Shown: positions 54,717 through 64,000, counted from the stretch's first letter. The stretch: DNA of 64,000 nucleotides from Citrobacter arsenatis (GCF_004353845.1 NZ_CP037864.1:558001-622000), one strand, 5' to 3'. Notes: a model not told the origin generated them from the letters alone. Made by a program: numbers and translations.

Positions 54717-55547
54717 ATGAACTGGGCACACGTATTGTTGGCGGGTTATATCGGGGCGGTGATTGCTATCGTTGTCGGCATGTTTCGTAAAAAAGGCTGG
54801 CTGGGCAAGATTTCCGGCGCGGTGGTTTTTGTGGTGGCAATTATCGCGTGGAATCTGTTTGATGTGCACTACCTGATCCCCCGTGAAAGCCCGGATTATG
54901 GGCTGACCGAAGAACAGCAGTTTGAAAAGGCGATGCTCTCCAATCCGGCGTTTCAGGTAATTAAGGAGCAGGAACCTGCGCTGACACAAAAAATTATCAG
55001 CCAGGCCGCGCAGATGAAGAGATCTGGTAGCAGTGAACAGCAGGTTATCGACGCGATACAGCCGCAAATTCTTCAGTTGCAAATGGCGAGATTGCAGCAG
55101 GCGCCAGATGCCAATGTCATTGAATATATGAAAATTAATCTTGAGCAGATTGCTGCAGTGGCCAAAATTGGTGATGACGAATGCTTCCGCTTTTTGTTTC
55201 CGGCGGTAAAAGGTGGGATTAACCCGGCACGTCTTGTTCCGCGTGAGATCATGGATCGTCGCATGGCGAGTGATATGAGCATGATGTATGCCTCTCACGG
55301 CCCGAAAAAACATACGGTCACGGCAGAGGAAAAGCAGCTGGCGTTGCAGGATCTGCAAGCAATAAGCCCAGGGCTGGTACAGCGCTACGGGGACGATATT
55401 CAGATTATGGCTGACCCGACTAAAGCAGTCGGCAAAGAGAAGATTGCCTGTGAGATAGTGCAGGACCTTTGGTCACAGGTACTGAAGTTGCCAACCGCTC
55501 GCGCGGCTGGCGTGATTCGCCTGATGCTTTCAGCTGAGATGCAGTAA
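54717..55547 (+). CDS. Membrane-anchored protein of unknown function (276 aa)
   Basis: I do not recognise this family with confidence. Two hydrophobic helices (about residues 4-22 and 28-46) are followed by about 230 mostly helical, soluble residues: a Gln-rich helix pair (QPQILQLQMARLQQA, near 115-130), an isolated Cys (DDECFRFLFP) and a second Cys near the end (KIACEIVQDLWSQVL). The N-terminus looks like an inner-membrane anchor. Homologues in some enterics carry the misleading name topoisomerase II; no such domain is visible. It stands alone, with a terminator after it. Confidence 0.7.
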   Translation: MNWAHVLLAGYIGAVIAIVVGMFRKKGWLGKISGAVVFVVAIIAWNLFDVHYLIPRESPDYGLTEEQQFEKAMLSNPAFQVIKEQEPALTQKIISQAAQMKRSGSSEQQVIDAIQPQILQLQMARLQQAPDANVIEYMKINLEQIAAVAKIGDDECFRFLFPAVKGGINPARLVPREIMDRRMASDMSMMYASHGPKKHTVTAEEKQLALQDLQAISPGLVQRYGDDIQIMADPTKAVGKEKIACEIVQDLWSQVLKLPTARAAGVIRLMLSAEMQ

Positions 55548-55557
55548 AGCCGATATG

Positions 55558-55590
55558 GCCCCTCGGCATGATGTCAGAGGGGCTTTAACA
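55558..55590. terminator. Terminator between the unknown gene and yjgM
   Basis: GCCCCTC (55558-55564) pairs with GAGGGGC (55577-55583), followed by TTTAAC; it overlaps the convergent yjgM 3' end. Confidence 0.75.
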
Positions 55591-56077
55591 TCCGCACTTC
55601 GCAATCCACGTGCCCGGTACAGCCCAGCGCTTCGCTGATATGCTCAAAGCCTAAATGTTCATACAGGCGGATTGCCTCGGTCAGAAACGCCGTGGTTTCC
55701 AGATAGCACTGCTTAAAACCCTGCTCGCGGGCATGTGCGAGCGCCATCAGCGCCAGCTTTTTCGCCAGTCCCTGACCACGTGCGCTCGACAGGAAGTACA
55801 TCTTCTGTAGTTCGCAAATGTCCGGTTCGCTACATCCTAACGGCGCAACGCCGCCGCCGCCCACGACTTCACCGTTTTGCTCAACCACCCAGTAGGCCGC
55901 GCCCGGCTGGCTGTAAACCTGGAAAAGTTCGTCCAGATTAGGGTCGGCAACGGTATAGCCTTTATCGGCGGTAAGCCCGTATTCAGCGGAAACTTTGCGG
56001 ATCACAGCGGCGATGGCGGCGTTGTCTGGTTCGGTGATTCGACGCAGGGTTAGCGTGGATGGCAGCACAGCATTCAT
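55574..56077 (-). CDS. yjgM: GNAT-family N-acetyltransferase YjgM
   Basis: 167 residues with the GNAT core: the acetyl-CoA loop SARGQGLAKKL and the C-terminal beta-bulge region LYEHLGFEHIS. E. coli YjgM has been linked to O-acetylserine/amino-acid acetylation, but the physiological substrate is uncertain. Divergent from yjgN across an AT-rich gap. Confidence 0.93.
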   Translation of the reverse strand: MNAVLPSTLTLRRITEPDNAAIAAVIRKVSAEYGLTADKGYTVADPNLDELFQVYSQPGAAYWVVEQNGEVVGGGGVAPLGCSEPDICELQKMYFLSSARGQGLAKKLALMALAHAREQGFKQCYLETTAFLTEAIRLYEHLGFEHISEALGCTGHVDCEVRMLKPL

Positions 56078-56270
56078 AATATGGCTCTATTCTAAAAATA
56101 CAATTATATATTAATTTAATACCACTCTCTTCTGCCGGGTGCAAGACGTTACTGAATCAGAAAAAAATAAAATACATTAGATAATTAAAGATAGTATTGT
56201 AACCGAACCAGTAATTGAATATTGGTTTTTATTTTCTATATTAATGGAAAGCATGTTAGGGATATCATTC

Positions 56271-57461
56271 ATGAATGAGTTTGTTGGTGGTCAGGAAAAT
56301 CAACGCCACACGTTTATTTTTACCGGTAAAGGGTGGCAGTATTTTGTTCTTTGTCTTGTCAATGTTTTGTTGAGTTGTATTACCCTGGGTATTTATATGC
56401 CGTGGGCGATAGTGAAATGTCGCCGATATATTTATGAGAATATGACTCTTAATGGTCAGGCTTTTACCTATAAGGCGACAGGTGGCGCGATCTTTGTAAG
56501 CTTCCTGTTGATCATGGTAATTTATAGCGTCAGCGTGAATTTTATCGTGCACGGCAGTCATCTCATTGGATTTACTTTGATTGGCTTACTGGTAGCAGCT
56601 CTTCCATTAATGGCCATAAAAAGCCTGCAATATCAGGCGGCGATGACATCGCTTAACGGTGTCAGCTTTGGCTTTTCCTGCTCAAAATTACAGGCCTGGC
56701 TTTATATGCTAGTAGTGCCAGTGGTACTTTCTCTGGTTAACTGGGGTGTGGTTTATCTTCTGAGCCTGGCCACAGAATCGCTGGATGGCAGCACGGGAAT
56801 GCTGATCAGAATAGTGTTTATTGCGCTGGTGGGCATTGTCGGTATGGGTATCACTTATGGTATTACCTATGCAAAATGGATGCAGTTAATTGGTAATGGC
56901 GGGAGTTTTGGTATTCACCGTTTTGCCATTGGCGTTAATATGAAAGCGTGCATCGTAGGTTGTATTAAAGCCGTGCTGGTACTGCTGCCATTTGTAGTCG
57001 TGATAGCCTGGCTGATTGCCCCTATTTTTCTGCAAATGGTGATGCTGGCCGTGTTAGGCGTGGCTGATGACGCGTTTATCGTGGAAAATTATAGCAGAAT
57101 AATGGCTTGCTACTTTCTCTATTTCGTCGGGATTATTGTTACCGTAAGTTATTTATATGTCACGCTACGCAATCTGTTTATGAATAACCTGATACTGGCT
57201 GAAGGTAAAATTCGTTTTCATTCTTCAGTCACGGCGCATGGCCTGGTCTGGCGTTTTGTGCTGGTGATGTTTATTTCGGGTATAACGCTTGGGTTGGCTT
57301 ATCCATGGATGAAAATGTGGCTTGTCAGCTGGCTGGCCAGTAATTCCCATGTACAGGGTGATTTGGATTCGCTGGAACTGACCAACGACGATAATACGTT
57401 GGAAACTGGCCCGGCGATGTGGCTTTCACGTGGAGTGATGGCCTACATTCCGTTCATCTGA
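56271..57461 (+). CDS. yjgN: DUF898 inner-membrane protein YjgN
   Basis: 396 residues with about eight membrane helices; function unknown. The soluble N-terminus (NQRHTFIFTGKGWQYF) and the repeated GxTLGxxxPW(A/M) turns (ITLGIYMPWA, ITLGLAYPWM) are DUF898 landmarks. The ATG at 56271 gives the E. coli start MNEFV; an upstream start at 56244 is less likely. Confidence 0.92.
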   Translation: MNEFVGGQENQRHTFIFTGKGWQYFVLCLVNVLLSCITLGIYMPWAIVKCRRYIYENMTLNGQAFTYKATGGAIFVSFLLIMVIYSVSVNFIVHGSHLIGFTLIGLLVAALPLMAIKSLQYQAAMTSLNGVSFGFSCSKLQAWLYMLVVPVVLSLVNWGVVYLLSLATESLDGSTGMLIRIVFIALVGIVGMGITYGITYAKWMQLIGNGGSFGIHRFAIGVNMKACIVGCIKAVLVLLPFVVVIAWLIAPIFLQMVMLAVLGVADDAFIVENYSRIMACYFLYFVGIIVTVSYLYVTLRNLFMNNLILAEGKIRFHSSVTAHGLVWRFVLVMFISGITLGLAYPWMKMWLVSWLASNSHVQGDLDSLELTNDDNTLETGPAMWLSRGVMAYIPFI

Positions 57462-57466
57462 TACAT

Positions 57467-57492
57467 AAAAGCCGGAGCACGCTCCGGCTTTT
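57467..57492. terminator. Bidirectional terminator after yjgN
   Basis: AAAAGCCGGAGC and GCTCCGGCTTTT form a 12-bp palindromic stem around AC. It gives a T run in either direction. Confidence 0.88.
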
Positions 57493-57502
57493 ATCGTCTG
57501 CG

Positions 57503-57576
57503 GTGTCGGATGCGCTACGCTTATCCGACCTACAATGACGGTGCCTGTGTGCCGGATAAACGTAGCGCCATCCGGC
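57503..57576. repeat. REP/BIME between yjgN and valS
   Basis: GTCGGATGCGCTACGCTTATCCGAC and GCCGGATAAACGTAGCGCCATCCGGC, two REP units between convergent genes. Confidence 0.85.
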
Positions 57577-57584
57577 AAACAGCT

Positions 57585-60440
57585 TTACAGCGCGGCGATG
57601 ACCGCCTGCTGTTCAATCAGCTTCGCTTTGGCTTCTGCGTAACCGTCCAGCTTCTCACGCTCTTTCGCAATGACCGCTTCTGGCGCACGAGCAACGAAAC
57701 CTTCGTTGGAGAGCTTGCCTTCGATACGGGCAATCTCGCCTTCGATTTTCGTCACTTCTTTTGCCAGACGCGCCAGCTCATCTTCTTTGTTGATGAGGCC
57801 CGCCATTGGGATCAGCAGTTCGGCGCCGTCGATGATTTTGGTCACGGAAACCGGACCTTTGTCATCGGCTGGCAGCACGGTAATGCTTTCCAGACGTGCC
57901 AGGTTCAGCAGGAAGCTGCGGTTGTCGTTCACACGACGCTCCGCATCTTTGCTGCAACCGCGCAGCAGCAGCTCCAGCGGTTTGCCAGGCGCGATGTTCA
58001 TTTCCGCACGGATGTTACGTACGGCAACGATCGCCTGTTTCAGCCATTCGGTATCAGCAAGCGCGGCTTCATCAACCTGTGCGGCGTTATATTCCGGGAA
58101 CGGCTGCAGCATGATGGTATCTGCGGTGTTGCCGCAAATGATTTTCACGCGCTGCCAGATGGTTTCGGTGATGAACGGAATAATCGGGTGCGCCAGGCGC
58201 AGCAGACCTTCCAGCACGGTAACCAGCGTATTGCGGGTGCCGCGCAGTTCAGACTCGGAACCCCCGGTCATCACCGGCTTGGTCAGCTCCAGATACCAGT
58301 CACAGAACTGGTTCCAGGTGAACTCGTACAGGATGCCCGCAGCGATATCGAAGCGGAAGTTATCCAGCGCTTCGCGGTACGCTTTAACGGTCTGGTTGAA
58401 TTCAGCCAGGATCCAGCGGTCTGCCAGAGACAGGGTCATTTCGCCGCCGTTGAAGCCGCAATCCTGATCTTCAGTGTTCATCAGCACGAAGCGGCTGGCG
58501 TTCCACAGCTTGTTACAGAAGTTACGGTAACCTTCCAGACGCTTCATATCCCAGTTGATGTCGCGGCCGGTAGAGGCCAGCGCCGCCAGGGTGAAACGCA
58601 GGGCGTCGGTGCCGTGCGGCTCGATGCCGTCCGGGAACTGTTTCTCGGTACGTTTAGCAATTTTCTCAGCCAGCTGCGGCTGCATCATGTTGCCGGTACG
58701 TTTCTCCAGCAGGTCTGCCAGGGAGATACCGTCGACCATATCCAGCGGGTCGATTACGTTACCTTTGGACTTGGACATCTTCTGGCCTTCGTCGTCACGA
58801 ATCAGACCGGTCATGTAGACGGTCTTGAACGGAACCTGCGGCTTGCCGTTTTCATCTTTGATGAAGTGCATGGTCATCATGATCATGCGGGCAATCCAGA
58901 AGAAGATGATGTCGAAGCCGGAAACCATCACGCTGGTTGGGTGGAACTGACGCAGCGCGTCGGTGTTTTCCGGCCAGCCAAGGGTAGAGAAGGTCCACAG
59001 CGCGGAGGAGAACCAGGTATCCAGAACGTCTTCGTCCTGACGAAGCTGGACGTCGGCGCTGAGGTTGTTTTCCTGACGCACTTCGTCTTCGGTACGGCCG
59101 ACATAGACGTTGCCGTCGTTGTCATACCATGCCGGGATGCGATGACCCCACCACAGCTGACGAGAGATACACCAGTCCTGAATATCACGCATCCAGGAGA
59201 AGTACATGTTTTCGTACTGCTTCGGCACGAACTGAATGTCGCCATTCTCAACCGCTTCAACCGCCGGTTTCGCCAGCACGTCGGCACGGACGTACCACTG
59301 GTCGGTCAGCATTGGCTCGATAACCACGCCGCCACGGTCGCCGTAAGGAACGGTCAGATCGTGAGGTTTGATCTCTTCCAGTAGGCCCATCGCATCGATG
59401 GCAGCCACGATGGCTTTACGCGCGGCAAAACGTTCCAGCTTCTGGAATTCAGCCGGGATAGCATTGGAGTAAACGTCGGATTCTTCGCCCTTGGTGTCAT
59501 AAACTTCCGCGGTTTCGCGGATGTCGCCATCAAAGGTCAGAATGTTGATCATTGGCAGGCCGTGACGTTTCCCGACTTCGTAGTCGTTAAAGTCGTGCGC
59601 AGGCGTGATCTTCACGCAGCCGGTGCCTTTTTCCATATCGGCATGTTCATCGCCCACGATCGGAATACGGCGGTCAACCAGCGGCAGAATAACGAACTTG
59701 CCGATCAGATCTTTATAACGCGGATCTTCCGGGTTCACGGCCACGCCGGTATCGCCCAGAATAGTTTCCGGACGGGTGGTGGCGACGACCAGGTAATCTT
59801 TACCGTCTGCGGTTTTCGCGCCGTCGGCCAGCGGATAGCGGATGTGCCACATCGAGCCTTTCGACTCGCGGTTTTCCACTTCCAGGTCAGAGATGGCGGT
59901 GCGCAGTTTCGGGTCCCAGTTTACCAGGCGCTTGCCACGGTAAATCAGATCTTCTTTGTACAGGCGAACGAAGACTTCTTTCACGGCATTGGAAAGACCT
60001 TCGTCCATGGTGAAGCGCTCGCGCTCCCAGTCAACCGAGTTGCCGAGACGGCGCATCTGACGGGTAATGGTGCCGCCGGATTCTGCTTTCCACTGCCAGA
60101 TTTTGTCGATGAAGGCATCGCGACCGTAGTCGTGACGGGTTTTACCTTCTTCAGCGGCAATCTTACGCTCAACCACCATCTGGGTGGCGATACCCGCGTG
60201 GTCGGTACCGGCCTGCCACAGGGTGTTTTTGCCCTGCATGCGCTGGTAGCGAATCATGGTATCCATGATGGTTTGCTGGAAAGCATGACCCATATGCAAA
60301 CTGCCGGTGACGTTCGGCGGCGGGATCATGATGCAGAAGGACTCTTTGCTTTCATCGCCGTTAGGTTTGAAATAGCCCTGCTTTTCCCAGTGCTCGTAAA
60401 GCGGCTGTTCGATATCTTGTGGGTTGTATGTCTTTTCCAT
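57585..60440 (-). CDS. valS: Valyl-tRNA synthetase
   Basis: Class I aminoacyl-tRNA synthetase of 951 residues. The HIGH motif variant HMGHAF (near residue 50) and KMSKSKGN are present; the C-terminal coiled coil that grips tRNA ends in EQQAVIAAL. The start overlaps the holC stop by one base (TAATG), so the two are coupled. Confidence 0.98.
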   Translation of the reverse strand: MEKTYNPQDIEQPLYEHWEKQGYFKPNGDESKESFCIMIPPPNVTGSLHMGHAFQQTIMDTMIRYQRMQGKNTLWQAGTDHAGIATQMVVERKIAAEEGKTRHDYGRDAFIDKIWQWKAESGGTITRQMRRLGNSVDWERERFTMDEGLSNAVKEVFVRLYKEDLIYRGKRLVNWDPKLRTAISDLEVENRESKGSMWHIRYPLADGAKTADGKDYLVVATTRPETILGDTGVAVNPEDPRYKDLIGKFVILPLVDRRIPIVGDEHADMEKGTGCVKITPAHDFNDYEVGKRHGLPMINILTFDGDIRETAEVYDTKGEESDVYSNAIPAEFQKLERFAARKAIVAAIDAMGLLEEIKPHDLTVPYGDRGGVVIEPMLTDQWYVRADVLAKPAVEAVENGDIQFVPKQYENMYFSWMRDIQDWCISRQLWWGHRIPAWYDNDGNVYVGRTEDEVRQENNLSADVQLRQDEDVLDTWFSSALWTFSTLGWPENTDALRQFHPTSVMVSGFDIIFFWIARMIMMTMHFIKDENGKPQVPFKTVYMTGLIRDDEGQKMSKSKGNVIDPLDMVDGISLADLLEKRTGNMMQPQLAEKIAKRTEKQFPDGIEPHGTDALRFTLAALASTGRDINWDMKRLEGYRNFCNKLWNASRFVLMNTEDQDCGFNGGEMTLSLADRWILAEFNQTVKAYREALDNFRFDIAAGILYEFTWNQFCDWYLELTKPVMTGGSESELRGTRNTLVTVLEGLLRLAHPIIPFITETIWQRVKIICGNTADTIMLQPFPEYNAAQVDEAALADTEWLKQAIVAVRNIRAEMNIAPGKPLELLLRGCSKDAERRVNDNRSFLLNLARLESITVLPADDKGPVSVTKIIDGAELLIPMAGLINKEDELARLAKEVTKIEGEIARIEGKLSNEGFVARAPEAVIAKEREKLDGYAEAKAKLIEQQAVIAAL

Positions 60441-60883
60441 TATTTCCAGGTTGCCGTATTCAGGTTAAAACCAGCCACGCGGTAAGCTTTGTAGCGATCG
60501 CGTGCCGATTGTTTCAAAGAATCTTCGTAAGGAACGAAGTCTATCACTTCTGTGAAAGCGGTGGCAAAATCTGCAAAGCCAACGCGCAAACTGATCAGCA
60601 GGTCGCGCGGGCTGCTGTTACGTTTCTCCGGCCAGGCAATTTCTACCGGCGCGCCGCCTCTGGGGCCTTCGCCCGCCAGATTATGCGGAACAAAGCTTTC
60701 TGCCGGTCTTGCCCACAGGGCTTCATCCAGTCGAAGAGCCTGCTTTTCGTTTTCGCAGGCGATCAGCACGCGCTTGCCAGCCCGCCAACGTTCTGCGGCA
60801 ATTTCACACACCAGTTGCTCGACGGCGCTTAAGCCATCGACGGTGTTGTCATTGTCCAGAATATAGAACGTTGCGTTTCTCAT
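60440..60883 (-). CDS. holC: DNA polymerase III chi subunit
   Basis: 147-residue clamp-loader accessory subunit that links DnaX to SSB through HolD. The N-terminal MRNATFYILDND and the KRVLIACENEKQALRLDEALW core match chi. Located between pepA and valS, as in E. coli. Confidence 0.96.
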   Translation of the reverse strand: MRNATFYILDNDNTVDGLSAVEQLVCEIAAERWRAGKRVLIACENEKQALRLDEALWARPAESFVPHNLAGEGPRGGAPVEIAWPEKRNSSPRDLLISLRVGFADFATAFTEVIDFVPYEDSLKQSARDRYKAYRVAGFNLNTATWK

Positions 60884-60932
60884 AATATGGGGCTTCTTGT
60901 GGTGGATTTAAATGCGTTGCCATGATGCACAC

Positions 60933-61005
60933 CGTAGGCCTGATAAGGCGCAATAGCGCCGCCATCAGGCGTTTTGCCGGATGGCGCTGCGCTTATCCGG
61001 CCTAC
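60933..61005. repeat. REP/BIME between pepA and holC
   Basis: GTAGGCCTGATAAGGCG...GCCATCAGGCG and GCCGGATGGCGCTGCGCTTATCCGGCCTAC, two opposed units in the pepA-holC gap. Confidence 0.88.
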
Positions 61006-61020
61006 GGGGCAATCTCAAAC

Positions 61021-62532
61021 TTACTCTTCGCCGTTAAAACCTGCACGATTGAGCAGGAACTGCGACAGCAACGCGACCGGACGACCGGTTGCGCCTTTGG
61101 CTTTACCCGAACGCCATGCGGTACCGGCGATGTCCAGGTGTGCCCAGTTGTACTTACGGGTAAAGCGTGACAGGAAGCAGCCCGCAGTAATAGCCCCGCC
61201 AGGACGTCCGCCGATGTTCGCCATATCTGCAAAGTTGGACTCTAACTGCTCCTGGTATTCATCACCCAGCGGCAAACGCCACGCGCGGTCGCCAGCCTGC
61301 TCGGACGCACCGATCAGCTCATGCGCCAGCGGGTTGTGGTTCGACATCAGGCCGGTGATGTGATGGCCCAGCGCAATCACGCACGCGCCGGTCAGGGTCG
61401 CGACGTCAATCACCGCTTCCGGTTCAAAGCGCTCGACGTAGGTTAACACGTCGCACAGCACCAGGCGGCCTTCAGCGTCGGTATTGAGCACTTCAACGGT
61501 CTGCCCAGACATGGTGGTCAGCACGTCGCCCGGGCGATATGCGCGGCCACCCGGCATGTTTTCACAGCCCGCAAGCACGCCGACGACGTTGATGGGCAAC
61601 TGAAGCTCAGCCACCATACGCATCACGCCGTATACTGCTGCCGCGCCGCACATGTCGTACTTCATCTCATCCATGCCTTCGGCTGGTTTGATGGAGATAC
61701 CGCCGGAGTCAAAGGTTAACCCTTTACCGACCAGCACAATCGGACGCGCGTCTTCGGACGGATTGCCTTTGTACTCAATGACCGACATCAGCGACTCGTT
61801 TTGCGAACCGTGACCGACGGCCAGATAAGAGTGCATGCCCAGTTCTTTCATCTGCTGCTCACCGATCACCCGGGTCACAACATTTTTGCTGTAGCTGTCT
61901 GCCAACTGACGCGCCTGAGAGGCCAGATAAGCGGCGTTACAGATGTTCGGCGGCATGTTGCCAAGATCTTTTGCCGCTTTAATGCCGGCGGCGATCGCCA
62001 GACCGTGCTGGATAGCACGCTCACCGCTGGTCAGTTCACGGCGAGTTGGCACGTTGAAGACCATTTTACGCAGCGGGCGACGCGGCTCGCTTTTGTTAGT
62101 CTTCAGTTGATCAAAGCTGTACAGCGTTTCCTGTGCCGTTTCAACAGCCTGGCGCACTTTCCAGTAGTTATTGCGCCCTTTTACGTGCAGCTCAGTCAGG
62201 AAGCAGACGGCTTCCATTGAGCCAGTATCATTCAGCGTATTGATGGTTTTCTGAATGACTTGCTTGTACTGGCGCTCATCAAGTTCGCGCTCTTTGCCAC
62301 ACCCAATGAGGAGAATTCGCTCAGAAAGAACGTTAGGAACATGGTGCAGCAACAGGGTTTGACCCGGTTTGCCTTCCAGTTCGCCACGACGCAGCAGTGC
62401 GCTGATGTACCCGTCGCTGATCTTGTCGAGCTGCTCTGCAATCGGAGAGAGGCGGCGTGGTTCAAAGACTCCCACGACGATGCACGCACTCCGCTGTTTC
62501 TCCGGGCTACCGCTTTTTACACTGAACTCCAT
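61021..62532 (-). CDS. pepA: Leucyl aminopeptidase PepA (XerB/CarP)
   Basis: Hexameric M17 aminopeptidase, 503 residues, which in E. coli also binds DNA in Xer recombination at cer/psi and in carAB control. Metal-site blocks KGLTFDSGGIS and the signature NTDAEGRL are intact. Divergent from lptF. Confidence 0.98.
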   Translation of the reverse strand: MEFSVKSGSPEKQRSACIVVGVFEPRRLSPIAEQLDKISDGYISALLRRGELEGKPGQTLLLHHVPNVLSERILLIGCGKERELDERQYKQVIQKTINTLNDTGSMEAVCFLTELHVKGRNNYWKVRQAVETAQETLYSFDQLKTNKSEPRRPLRKMVFNVPTRRELTSGERAIQHGLAIAAGIKAAKDLGNMPPNICNAAYLASQARQLADSYSKNVVTRVIGEQQMKELGMHSYLAVGHGSQNESLMSVIEYKGNPSEDARPIVLVGKGLTFDSGGISIKPAEGMDEMKYDMCGAAAVYGVMRMVAELQLPINVVGVLAGCENMPGGRAYRPGDVLTTMSGQTVEVLNTDAEGRLVLCDVLTYVERFEPEAVIDVATLTGACVIALGHHITGLMSNHNPLAHELIGASEQAGDRAWRLPLGDEYQEQLESNFADMANIGGRPGGAITAGCFLSRFTRKYNWAHLDIAGTAWRSGKAKGATGRPVALLSQFLLNRAGFNGEE

Positions 62533-62690
62533 GCACTACGCTCCTGAATCTTAAAGACAACGGCGGTGGCTACGGATAGAATTGCAAGCTTTCGTAACTC
62601 ATACCCGCTGTTGCGGTGACTTCGTGTTAATCTTAACGTTATTACGGCATTGGCACGTCAGAACAATTTCTGAGAGGTGGATCCGTTGAG

Positions 62691-62696
62691 TATAAT
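62691..62696 (+). promoter_or_regulatory. Probable lptF -10 element
   Basis: TATAAT 108 bases before the lptF start in the divergent pepA/lptF gap; the -35 is weak. Confidence 0.45.
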
Positions 62697-62798
62697 GATC
62701 TTAGCGACGATTTCGACGACTCAAGAGAATAAATGACGTTTAAGCCATGAAACAAGCTAAATTCCGGCAAAAGACGGGTTTTTACGGGCGTATTTAAA

Positions 62799-63899
62799 GT
62801 GATAATCATAAGATATCTGGTTCGGGAAACGCTCAAAAGCCAACTGGCGATCCTATTCATTCTGCTTTTGATCTTCTTTTGTCAAAAGTTAGTCAGGATC
62901 CTTGGTGCGGCTGTTGACGGTGATATCCCGGCAAATCTGGTGCTCTCGCTGCTGGGGCTGGGCGTGCCAGAAATGGCGCAACTTATCTTGCCCTTAAGCC
63001 TGTTCCTCGGGCTGCTGATGACGCTGGGCAAACTGTATACCGAAAGTGAAATTACGGTCATGCACGCCTGCGGGCTGAGCAAGGCTGTGCTGGTGAAAGC
63101 GGCGATGGTGCTGGCGCTGTTCACCAGTATTATTGCCGCGGTCAACGTGATGTGGGCCGGACCGTGGTCCTCCAGACATCAGGACGAAGTCCTGGCGGAG
63201 GCGAAAGCGAACCCCGGAATGGCGGCGCTTGCTCAGGGGCAATTCCAGCAGGCGACGAACGGCAGTTCGGTACTGTTTATTGAAAGCGTTGACGGCAGTA
63301 ACTTCAAAGATGTGTTTCTCGCGCAAATCCGCCCGAAAGGTAACGCCCGTCCTTCGGTGGTGGTAGCGGATTCTGGACATCTTACCCAGATGCGCGATGG
63401 CTCCCAGGTCGTGACGCTGAACCAGGGGACGCGCTTTGAAGGAACCGCGCTGCTGCGCGATTTCCGCATTACCGACTTCCAGGATTACCAGGCGATTATC
63501 GGTCACCAGGCCGTGGCGCTGGATCCAAACGATACTGACCAGATGAATATGCGTACGCTGTGGACGACCGACAACGATCGCGCCCGCGCGGAGCTGACCT
63601 GGCGTATCACGTTAGTCTTCACCGTATTTATGATGGCGCTGATGGTCGTACCGTTGAGCGTGGTGAACCCGCGTCAGGGTCGCGTACTGTCCATGCTGCC
63701 AGCAATGCTGCTCTATTTGCTGTTCTTCCTGGTGCAGACGTCGCTGAAGTCGAACGGTGGCAAAGGTAAGCTGGATCCGGTGTTCTGGATGTGGACGGTT
63801 AACCTGGCGTATCTGGCGCTGGCGATTGTGCTTAACCTCTGGGATACGGTGCCGATGCGCCGCTTGCGTGCCCGTTTTATGCGTAAAGGAGCGGTATAA
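62799..63899 (+). CDS. lptF: Lipopolysaccharide export permease LptF
   Basis: Inner-membrane subunit of the LptB2FGC ABC extractor that lifts LPS from the inner membrane. 366 residues; six helices flank a periplasmic beta-jellyroll (about 130-250). Starts at a GTG (62799), giving the conserved MIIIRYLVRET. Its stop overlaps the lptG start (TAATG). Confidence 0.97.
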   Translation: MIIIRYLVRETLKSQLAILFILLLIFFCQKLVRILGAAVDGDIPANLVLSLLGLGVPEMAQLILPLSLFLGLLMTLGKLYTESEITVMHACGLSKAVLVKAAMVLALFTSIIAAVNVMWAGPWSSRHQDEVLAEAKANPGMAALAQGQFQQATNGSSVLFIESVDGSNFKDVFLAQIRPKGNARPSVVVADSGHLTQMRDGSQVVTLNQGTRFEGTALLRDFRITDFQDYQAIIGHQAVALDPNDTDQMNMRTLWTTDNDRARAELTWRITLVFTVFMMALMVVPLSVVNPRQGRVLSMLPAMLLYLLFFLVQTSLKSNGGKGKLDPVFWMWTVNLAYLALAIVLNLWDTVPMRRLRARFMRKGAV

Positions 63900-64000
63900 T
63901 GCAGCCTTTTGGTGTACTTGACCGCTATATCGGTAAAACCATTTTCACCACCATCATGATGACGTTGTTCATGCTGGTGTCGCTCTCCGGGATCATCAAG
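63899..64000 (+). CDS. lptG: Lipopolysaccharide export permease LptG, cut by window edge
   Basis: 34 N-terminal residues are visible (MQPFGVLDRYIGKTI...), with the first membrane helix beginning. Coupled to lptF by a one-base stop/start overlap. The sequence runs off the window. Confidence 0.93.
   Translation, partial: MQPFGVLDRYIGKTIFTTIMMTLFMLVSLSGIIK

Noticed and set aside
57510..59384. Long 624-residue plus-strand reading frame
   Set aside because: It lies entirely opposite valS, whose frame has full synthetase motifs. Long antisense frames are common in GC-rich codon patterns.

Overview
The window is chromosomal DNA from an enteric gamma-proteobacterium of the Citrobacter/Salmonella branch of Enterobacteriaceae. 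The backbone order (msrA-tamA-tamB-ytfP, ppa, ytfQRT-yjfF, fbp, mpl, darP, pmbA, cybC, nrdG-nrdD, treC-treB-treR, mgtA, ridA, pyrI-pyrB-pyrL, tabA, argI, rraB, miaE, yjgM, yjgN, valS-holC-pepA, lptF-lptG) is that of the E. coli/Salmonella chromosome. miaE (absent from E. coli K-12) and the inserted accessory blocks argue against E. coli. Citrobacter is my best guess, but I cannot prove the species. Short REP/BIME palindromes fill many of the intergenic gaps.

Accessory blocks, left to right: (a) 1-5545, four Gfo/Idh/MocA oxidoreductases on the minus strand, the first cut by the window edge, divergent from a LacI-family regulator; probably a sugar or glycoside catabolic locus. (b) 12299-15540, a TonB-dependent receptor and a YncE-like periplasmic beta-propeller behind a Fur-like box, where E. 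coli has chpSB. (c) 21138-22321, a chemoreceptor with almost no periplasmic domain, behind a near-consensus FliA (sigma-28) promoter, just after the galactofuranose ABC operon. (d) 27713-35303, a nine-gene locus: PRD-only protein, SFCGS protein, DUF4312, DUF4311, DUF4310, amidohydrolase, DgaE-like PLP lyase, DgaF-like aldolase and a PRD/EIIA regulator, preceded by a CRP-like site and a perfect 20-bp palindrome. (e) 46167-49033, an orphan TRAP transporter between mgtA and ridA. (f) 54717-55547, a membrane-anchored protein I do not recognise.

Block (d) is the best candidate for an under-described system. The enzymes suggest deacylation of an amino-sugar acid, loss of ammonia to give a 2-keto-3-deoxy acid phosphate, then cleavage to pyruvate and a triose phosphate. 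The importer has no recognisable PTS EIIC or ABC component; two small membrane proteins (DUF4310, DUF4311) and two small soluble ones (SFCGS, DUF4312) take its place. The SFCGS protein can be lined up by eye with the RpiB/LacAB sugar-phosphate isomerase core (CGSG, NVLGFG), although the catalytic histidine seems to be missing.

Regulation legible in the DNA: a PhoP box, the mgtL leader peptide and two mutually exclusive hairpins before mgtA; the pyrL leader, its UTP-sensitive start and the attenuator before pyrBI; twin ARG boxes before argI; paired FNR and NrdR-like sites plus two perfect DnaA boxes before nrdD; a TreR operator before treB; a GalR-type operator before ytfQ; and a candidate LacI-type operator before the regulator at 4490. 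A recent 183-bp tandem duplication lies between tabA and argI. I saw no rRNA, tRNA, CRISPR array, prophage or insertion sequence.
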